Positions 56,790 to 64,000 of a stretch of DNA of 64,000 bases are shown piece after piece. The position numbers were made by a program, and so were the translations under genes. Source of the DNA: Epiperipatus broadwayi (Eukaryota; Onychophora; Udeonychophora; Euonychophora; Peripatidae); NCBI GenBank assembly GCA_028023455.1, contig JAQFVV010012477.1:3187865-3251864 (forward strand), in the 5' to 3' direction. The notes beneath the pieces are model-generated. The model had not been told where the DNA came from, searched no databases, and saw only the letters and a program-made list of their open reading frames with translations. Numbering within the stretch: the first letter of the stretch is position 1; every line of letters begins with the position of its first letter.

Positions 56790-57245
56790 GCACTTTATAT
56801 AAATACATGTGATATGTTCATCTGTGGTTCTCTATATATAGACACAGCAGCATATATATAACCATACATTCTTCAAGCTGGGTTTCTTTTGGTGAACTTG
56901 GTTTTGGTGATTGTCATCATTGAGAATAGGTATAGTCCAGAAAACTTCCAGAATCAGGAAAGGCATATTCCTGAATGTTGGCATTCAATCAGTTCTTTTC
57001 TGTCTAGTATTTGATATAGTTCAGGCCAGACATTTTATATAAATATGACATGATGTGTTATCTGCAGTTCTTTGCATCTACATACATTAGCATATATATG
57101 ATTTAATTATTCAAGCTAAGTAATTTTCTTGGTGATTTTGCTGGTCTTAGTGAGATTGGTTTATTGTCACATCAAGAAAAGTATAATTCAGGTAATGTTG
57201 GCATTCTTTCTTCTGTCTATGATTTAAATTAGCTTCAGACAATTG
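56790..57245. repeat. Diverged ~235 bp tandem duplication
   Basis: Both copies start near TATAAATA-CATG and run GTTCTCTATATATAGACACA / GTTCTTTGCATCTACATACA, AGCATATATAT, TTCAAGCTG / TTCAAGCTAAG, CTTGGTGATT, AATGTTGGCATTC and TTCTGTCTA. The right end of the second copy overlaps the decayed frame at 57148-57500. Confidence 0.75.
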
Positions 57246-57500
57246 ACATTGTCTTGCCCACATTTGTGGAGGCTCATGAATACAGAAAGCTAGGTCAGGT
57301 TCATGAATCAAAGTTTCAGCATAGTGAACTAGGAGCCCTTGGACTTGCCTTTCTCAAAGTCTTAGATCTTCATTATAGATTTCTGTATAATATGCTATCT
57401 CTTCTGGCCATCTATAATTACTGACAACTGCAGCAAACTGTTCTAATCCTCTAATCAACTCTTTATAAGAGACAGCTGAGGGGTGACAAAAACATTTCAA
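57148..57500 (-). pseudogene. Unrecognised decayed reading frame
   Basis: Minus-strand translation from about 57500 gives HPSAVSYKELIRGLEQF, AAVVSNYRWPEEIAYYTEIY and NEDLRL, then one TGA, then ERQVQGLLVHYAETLIHEPD, FCIHEPPQMWARQCQLSEAN and on to a stop at 57148-57150. About 115 codons have a single internal stop and balanced, helix-friendly composition quite unlike the surrounding AT-rich DNA. It reads like an N-terminal Gag-type or other helical structural domain, but I recognise no family. Confidence 0.5.
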
Positions 57501-57519
57501 AAATTGTTTTCAATTACAA

Positions 57520-59210
57520 AATGTTCTAATCTCTCTAATCATGTTGAAAACAAATTGGAAATTTTATAAAAAGTATAATCAGAAAAAGGTGATTCCAATT
57601 AGCTTTATTTTTTTGGGATTTTATAAACTACAAAGATTTTTAACTAGATAGTGTAATGTATACAAGCCTTAATTAAATGATTTCAAAAATAAAGCATGCT
57701 TGTTTTTAAATTTGAAATTAGAATACAATATTAATATTATTTAGAACCATTTAATTATTTAATTTATAATGAAATTTTATTTTCCACTCAGAATTATTTC
57801 ATTTTTACTATGATTATTTATTCCAGGAATTGTAGGAAAATATGTACAAAATTTTTGTCTGGGTTCATTTTCACTTTTTTCAACTTTATATATATTTGTG
57901 CATACACACTATATTATAGTGGTCCATATAACATAACTATTATTATATATTGTGCCAAGGCCAATTTGGCACATGTATATAAAATAATTTTGTCTAAAAA
58001 AATTATTAAAATAAAAATAAAAAATCTTTCAAAAAAGAGTTTGAAATAAAAGATTAAAAATGGGAAGGGTTTTTTCTTAAAGTCAAACTAAAAGTGTTAT
58101 AAAAGAAAGTAAAGTTTTTCTAAATTAGTATTCGTAAAAAACAAGCAATTTAAAATTTAAAAAAAAAATATAAATCTCTTTTCATTCAAGCTTATTATAA
58201 TATAATATATATGTGTGTGCGAGTGTAAATAAATGTATGCATGTTAGAATAATATTAAATATATATATATATGTAAATGAAAGTTAAAAAAAATTATATA
58301 TGGAAAACACAGCGATGGCTATTAAGTTAAATAAAGATTTAAAAAACCTACACCAGCGGTAGGCTACTAATTAAAGATATAAAAAACAATACGTTTATGA
58401 AAGCTACTACTAATTAAACAATCATCAAAAACACATTGTCATAGGATTAATTACTGATGGAATTTTGACTACACCTATTGCACCTTTGCCGGAGGATATT
58501 AAAATGAAAACAATTCGAGGTACTCATCTTATAGCTAAAGACGCCGTGCTATGGCATGGTTTTCGTGCAAAAACACATTAAAATGCTGTTTCCGTGGCCG
58601 ACACGTTTGAACCCCACGTTTTCTACAATACAACTTTTTTGTTGTGCTACAGAATGCAGGCCGCTATGTCGCGTCGCAGTACAGCATGTATGTCGCTAAG
58701 CAGCAATTACATTTTAAGAATTCGTACAATTTATAAAATAATTATGTCTTGAGGAGAGAGTTTGTATTTGAATTGTATTGAAATGTTGTTTTCATTGGAT
58801 TTTTTTAAATTTTAAACTATTGAAATGTTCAGATGTTTTAAAACAATAATTATAAGACTTTTTACAATGTACTGTATTGAACTTTTATTTGGGTAAATGT
58901 TAAATATCTATGTTTTTATTGAGTTGCAATTAAATAATGTGTCAAGTAACGTATAGTTAGTAACATTCACGAGACAAAGAAGATTCTACCGTCTGTATAA
59001 TTTTGAAGTAAAAAAGAGCAGTATGAGAAAAATATCCAGTAAGAAATGTCCAAATGTACAGTTTTTTTTGTAAATTTAATAAAAAGCAAATATTATAAAC
59101 ATGTTTAATAAGTAAAGAAGACATTTGTTTGTTGTTTAAAAAAGTTTGAGTTTCTTTCTTCTGTCCGAGTATGCTTACGATTTTGAATTTTTTTATTTTA
59201 GCATTACAAA
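57520..59210. other. AT-rich DNA with one GC-richer patch
   Basis: 58440-58710 is less AT-rich. It contains a short open stretch on the plus strand (TTPIAPLPEDIKMKTIRGTH, 58465-58580) and GGCCGACACGTTTGAACCCC. It belongs to nothing I recognise. Confidence 0.4.
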
Positions 59211-59217
59211 CAAACAG

Positions 59218-59323
59218 AAGACTAACCCTAAAACTAACCCTAAACCTAAACTAACCCTAAACCTAAAACTAACCCTAAACCTAAACTAACCCTAAAACTA
59301 ACCCTAAATCTAACCGTAACAAC
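59218..59323. repeat. Interstitial telomere-like repeat (CTAACCCTAAAC-type)
   Basis: About 105 bp of alternating CTAACCCTAAA and CCTAAA units, the complement of TTTAGGGTTAG. It is degenerate relative to the metazoan TTAGGG telomere repeat and embedded in ordinary AT-rich DNA, so it is interstitial. Confidence 0.85.
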
Positions 59324-60480
59324 TTTTACTTTTATTACGATTATAATTTTTTAGTTAAACAACAACAAAAAAAGTCGTAACACAAGTAAAAAAATATCAG
59401 ATAGAAAATTAATAAAAAAAGCTGTAACACAATTTAAAAAGTATACGATATAAAAAACACGAATGAAATTGTAATTTGTTGATTTTATTTTACATTTATT
59501 ATTATAATTTAAATTGTATACATTAATAAAAAACAATATTTAAAAAAGACGATTTTGTTTTGTTTTTATTTTCGCATTACAAAAAAGCACAGAAAAATTA
59601 TTAAAATCAATGGCCCATGAATGTTCATATTTTATAGTTTTAGCATGAAAATGATGCCATCCTACGGTGTCTTTATCTATAATATGAGCACCCAATTCGG
59701 ATACATAAATAGCCCAATTTTTTATCAGTTTTCAGTTTTTTCAGTCTAGTTTGCAGTGACATTCTTGTTTCAGTTGAGATAACAGTGCATTTCTATTATG
59801 TATTTAGAAACAAAAATGCAGTGTTGAGCAGCTTTTGGAAATATACACTCATGCTTCAGCCCTTTTTAGTCCAACAAGATATCAAAACCTGCCTGTGAAA
59901 TAATGTCTGCATAACAACTCAGAAACCCTCCGTCAAACGTTCAACTGTCTTCAAGAATAAAGCCAATGCATCCGCATAAAATATCTTCAAGAAACATCTA
60001 AATCTAACCGGTTAAAAATAATCCATCAGAAGCAGCAGAAGCAGCCAACAACAAGCAATATCCACGTTCCAAAAATCCTAGGTAAACATTTATTTATTAT
60101 CATTTATACATAGTAGCCACTGCTGTATTTCGTCAATCCTACTGAGCAAAATAATTTGAACTTTTAAGCATGCATAAAATGAACTATTGATGTGCGCGTG
60201 TGTGTATGTGAGATAATTTAATGATGTCACATATTATTTATGCTTTTCACCAGATATATGTTATAATGTGTTAATTTAAAAAAATGTGCATGTGTTAAAT
60301 TAGATTTATAAAGATGTTTAAATTTAGTCAATTAATGTTGAGTAATAAATTATATTTAAACTTAATTAATGTTAATTAAAATAAAATGTCTTCAAACTTA
60401 AACTTTATTTGTCGGTCAATTCTTTTTACCAACCTTTTTATTAATTTTTTCCACCACTAATTTCATATAATTTTGTTATT
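59324..60480. other. AT-rich DNA, nothing identified
   Basis: Short frames only; no recognised domain. Confidence 0.5.
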
Positions 60481-60489
60481 GAATTAAAA

Positions 60490-60860
60490 TTAGACTGAGC
60501 TAGGGTTAGAGAATGTTTCGAGCGCTGGATTATGAGCCAACTGCCCAAATATGTTAGTCATTAGACTAGCTGGTGCCCTGGGGTTTACCCCGAAACAAAT
60601 AAAGTATTTGGATAGTAGGGATTTGAATCTAGCAGCCGAGATGGGCCATTGTTGATAGTTAAAGCTATCAATAAGATCTCCCATTTTGCTCGAACATGCC
60701 GGTTCATCCACGTAACATTTATAAGATTATAAATGTATTAGGAAGGAGTTTGAAACCAGCCAAAACTTATATATACATATAAGTAAGTGGTTTCAGTGGT
60801 TCGACCTGGTACATAAATGGCTTTCCCAATGTTTGGGGCTGGACCTAAGAAACAATAGTA
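60490..60860. other. GC-richer block upstream of Gag, unrecognised
   Basis: 60500-60720 and 60785-60850 are clearly less AT-rich (for example GGTGCCCTGGGGTTTACCCC and GGTTCGACCTGGTAC). A minus-strand 73-codon frame covers the first part. It might include retroelement leader or LTR sequence for the Gag frame, or a degraded SINE. I found no matching second copy, so neither can be shown. Confidence 0.3.
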
Positions 60861-61258
60861 AATAAATACTTTGTTTCTTGTTTAAAAAATTTTTTCTATA
60901 TAAAAGCTAAATTACATATGTTAAAGCATTTTAATTTTTTTTTTTAAAAAAAAGAATTGACCAAAAACTTTGTTTTCTTTAAATGAAAAGAGATTTGTGC
61001 TATTTACATTGGTTAAAATAAATCATTATGTTAAATCAGAGACAGTTGGATGTTTGGGCGGAGTTAAAGCATTAAGATCGGGTGGAGAAAAATGAACAAA
61101 GGATGGGCAGAGTCAGCATGTATTTCCAGTTTAGTAAGAAATAAATAAAATAGAAATTAGTAAACTTATGAGCATGAATAAAATATAATATTAAAGAAAA
61201 ATAATATAAAAAAAGTAAAGTTTAAAAGTATTAATATGAAAAAAAAAAAAAAGCTAAA

Positions 61259-61666
61259 ATGGAGACTCAAGGTAAAAATATAGAAAATAGCCCCAATGAG
61301 GAAAAAAGAGAAATCATAGCTTTACTACCCAGCATGTTTGAAAAACAAAAAGAAACAGCTGGAGAATATAAAAAAATAGCCGAAGAGCTTAAAAACCAAA
61401 ATAATGAAATGAAGAGTAAATTGGAAGGGCAAGCTGAAATGCTTGAAAAGTTAAAGAACCAGATTGAAATGGGCCAAAATAAAATAAAAGGAGAAATTAG
61501 GGAAGAAATAGAAGAGATTAAAACACAAGTAGAAAATCAAATAGAGACTGCTTACCAAGTAATTGAAAAAAATAAGATAGAAGATAGAAACGTAATTGAA
61601 GAGATAAAAGTCGGAATGAGGGATTTAGCTTGGAAAGCAAATCAAAAGAATAGTTCGAAAACGTAA
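61259..61666 (+). pseudogene. Retrotransposon Gag N-terminal coiled-coil region
   Basis: ATG at 61259 opens a 135-codon frame rich in Glu and Lys. Residues ~25-115 form a long amphipathic helix with heptad-like spacing (MFEKQKETAGEYKKIAEELK, EMLEKLKNQIEMGQNKIK). It ends in TAA at 61664-61666, but the next Gag domain continues in the same frame 18 nt later, so the two were one protein split by a single stop. A coiled coil before a Ty3/gypsy Gag core would support multimerisation of the particle shell. Confidence 0.7.
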
Positions 61667-61684
61667 ATAAAACAGTGTGACCAC

Positions 61685-62434
61685 TTGAGTGCAAACATGC
61701 ACATTATAAACAATCCAGCAATCGTGAAACAGTTTTTGAAAATACGGATATTTTCTGGCCATCAAGGTGAATCTTCTATGGAGCATTTAAATAGTTTGGA
61801 GTGCTATTTCACTCTGAATCAATTTAATGAGGAGGCTATGATCGCAATAGCTTGTAGCCATTTACAAGGGGGGTCTCAATCTTGGTGGGACTCTTTATAT
61901 AAAAAATCTGTCACTTTTGCCGAATATAAAATTGCTGTTTTAGCTAGTTATTGGAATGAAGATTATCAGGAAAATCTTCGTCACCAGATCTCGCAAGATA
62001 AATGGCGACCTGGTGAACCGTTCGTTTCTTTTTTTAGAAGGCAAGTGGCGAAATTACGCTCTTTAACAGCAGACTCACTATCTGAACAACAAATTGTCAG
62101 GATAGTCCACCATAGTTTTCCTCATAATGTTGAGCAAATGCTCATAGGAACTGCAAGGAAAACAGTGGAACAAATGGCAGAATTGTTGAGTGCTTTTGAC
62201 AGAGCTAGACCAACTTTTGACATGAGAGATAGGGGATTCAAACCCCAACTTAGAGAGCCGGCTGTAAACACCATAAGATATAGACATAGGTCGAATTTGG
62301 GGAGTCCCTGGAGAAGATGTTATTCTAATAGTCCGAGAGAACAAAAATCTTTTGAAGAACCGACAGCGATTCTGACATCTCTCGTACTAGATTTAAGGAA
62401 AGGCCCAGGTGTGATTCTCAATCCCCCAGCATGA
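61685..62434 (+). pseudogene. Ty3/gypsy-type Gag core (Retrotrans_gag-like) fragment
   Basis: The 249-codon frame carries FSGHQGESSMEHLNSLECYF, IACSHLQGGSQSWWDSLYKK, YQENLRHQISQDKWRPGEPF and FFRRQVAKLRSL. These show the WW-containing helix and the QxxGE-S(V/F)xxF(V/I)xxL pattern of the Retrotrans_gag domain. No CCHC knuckle, protease, RT or integrase follows; after 62434 the sequence is AT-rich and stop-laden. No flanking LTR pair was found. It is out of its start context and shares frame with the coiled-coil ORF upstream. It is either a truncated LTR element or a Gag-derived relic. Confidence 0.8.
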
Positions 62435-64000
62435 GTGGCTATATGCAGAAAAAAAAATATAATAAAGAACCGCCAGACAAAAATTAAAAATATGTAATCT
62501 GACGGATTCGCTGGCTTGACCTAGTTTATAATGACCATGGACTCAGAATAATGGAAAATGTTTAACAAAGTTTAATAAAATAAATGTAAAAACGAGTATC
62601 AAGTTAGTTTGAATAATTAAAAATTATTAAAGTTAGTCTTAGTAAAATAAAATAACAATCTTAGAGGTTTTTAAAATGTCAGAGCAATGATAAAACAATT
62701 TATGTCAAAAACCCTCGATTATGTCTTATCAATTATGTTAAATCCCAGCTCATAAGTCTAGAATGTAGCGGAGCATGACGCAAACAAAATAAATGTGTAA
62801 ATCAAAATAGACAAGCAAAATGAAAGTGGTTTTTTTTTTTTTAAAAAAAAAAGGGAGAGTAAAAATAACGCTTTAAAAATAAAAATGAAATAAATAAGTG
62901 TATAATGAAAGTATTAATGAAAATAAAACATTATCAAATAAAATTTAAAAAAAAAGTGTATTAAATTAGGATTGAGGTGTGTGCGAGTATTTGGGCAAAG
63001 AAATTAAAAGTTGGTTTAAATCAGTACAAAATCTATCTGTGTGTTTGAATTGCCTTATACTTTGCTGCCTACTTCTCTTAACATTACATTTATTACCTAA
63101 TGATGAAAATAAAAACTAAAAATGTACTCTAGAAAAATAAGAATTTGAAGTGGTCAATACTTAGGAAAAGTGATCAATGCACATATTAATTAAGAAAAAT
63201 GTTCGTAAATAAATAAGTAGGTCAAATAGTTAAAATAAAAGTTGAGTAAATAATGAATCGTAATAAAGTAAAATATTTTTTCTGAATACACGCAGATAGA
63301 TAAAAAAGTTGAGTAAGGGTTGAAAATAATATTCGAGATTAGATTAATATAAATAAATATGAAAACTTATGTCCGTGGTTGTTTAGAATAATATTGTGAA
63401 ATTAGATTAAGACAAATGTTAGAATAATGTTCATATAAATTTAAAAATAATGTTGTAAGATTAGTAATAAAAATATAAATTCAATCTAAGGTGTATTAAG
63501 AGTGTGTAAGTATACATGTGTATATATGCGCACATACACTGATAATATTCAGTAAATATGATACCTCATGATGCGTATCTTAAATGTGTTTACCCAGATA
63601 TCCTTTTATGTTATTTTCTTGGCACTGCTGCACCTCATGATGTGTGCAATAAGGGATTTATTTATTATAGATTCCCTGTAAGCAAGTCCAGTAATAACTC
63701 GATATCTAGAATATTAGTAGGTGTAGAATTATGCTGCACATATACACATGTGTAGGAATTATCTAGAGCAAAATGGAATGAGGGTAGTATAGAAATAAAT
63801 TTAGTTAAAGATATGTTTAAAGCTGCCGACTGGATAAGTTTTAGAACCCGTAACAGATTTGTCAGAGATCATTCCTCTTTCCAAAGTGTAAGTTGAAAAT
63901 GGACAGCTGAAAATTCCTGCCATTTCACAGTGACCCTTTCTTTTTCCAAGTCCAATCAAGAGAATCGGCAAATGAAGTTTCGATATTATACACGTGTAAG
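62435..64000. other. AT-rich DNA after Gag
   Basis: No pol-like frame, LTR or repeat recognised. The 65-codon frame at 63558-63755 has no identifiable domain. Confidence 0.5.

Noticed and set aside
60490-60711. 73-codon minus-strand ORF
   Set aside because: No domain, and the GC-richer composition alone explains the open frame.
62078-62344. Minus-strand 88-codon ORF
   Set aside because: Antisense shadow of Gag.

Overview
The window is AT-rich (about three quarters A+T by eye), gene-poor nuclear DNA of a metazoan. It has no operons, no bacterial-style coding density and no rRNA or tRNA genes. Almost everything recognisable is a transposable element or a simple repeat: non-LTR retrotransposon remains, tRNA-derived SINEs, pogo/Tigger-like and hAT-like DNA elements, a Ty3/gypsy-type Gag fragment, long microsatellites and fold-back structures. 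This suits an invertebrate with a large, AT-rich genome; I cannot name the species. No confident host exon was found. The best host candidates are a short terminal-exon-like frame at 3243-3371 and a 59-codon frame at 53616-53795 with promoter-like sequence upstream.

Layout. 1-5.4 kb: plain AT-rich DNA with a possible 3' exon. 5.4-11.3 kb: a decayed L1/Tx1-like LINE on the minus strand. 11.6-14.2 kb: an old repeat split by a 1.6 kb insertion of tandem and inverted ~455-470 bp units. 14-18 kb: SINEs and microsatellites. 18.0-20.1 kb: a second LINE 3' end and two small ribozyme-bearing insertions. 23.1-24.4 kb: a pogo/Tigger-like element. 24.9-26.1 kb: an RTE-type LINE. 26.7-27.3 kb: a fold-back. 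29.7-30.5 kb: a second copy of the split repeat. 34.5-34.9 kb: six spaced copies of a conserved hairpin. 37-41 kb: a LINE tail, inverted repeats and more ribozyme elements. 44-50 kb: more ribozyme elements and a hAT element. 53-54 kb: piggyBac-like remnant and small ORF. 56-57.5 kb: diverged tandem duplications and a decayed reading frame. 59.2 kb: telomere-like repeat. 61.3-62.4 kb: Gag.

The main discovery candidate is a set of short non-coding mobile elements carrying type I hammerhead self-cleaving ribozymes. I found at least four related families (A, B, C, D). The ribozyme is typically 59-64 nt. It has a CUGANGA core, stem II, GAAA, a self-complementary loopless stem III, UH at the cleavage site, and a two-part stem I that keeps pairing through compensatory changes between families. 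The elements occur as partial tandem dimers and head-to-head inversions. Several are flanked by 9-13 bp direct repeats, and for one I can show the unoccupied target in a second copy of the host repeat. This is the architecture of retrozymes and of the non-autonomous side of Penelope-like elements. No Penelope-type reverse transcriptase is visible here, so the machinery that moves them must lie elsewhere or be one of the LINEs.

A second theme is that all three LINE families present end in GAT/AAT microsatellite tails, so some triplet microsatellites in the window appear to have been seeded by LINE 3' ends.
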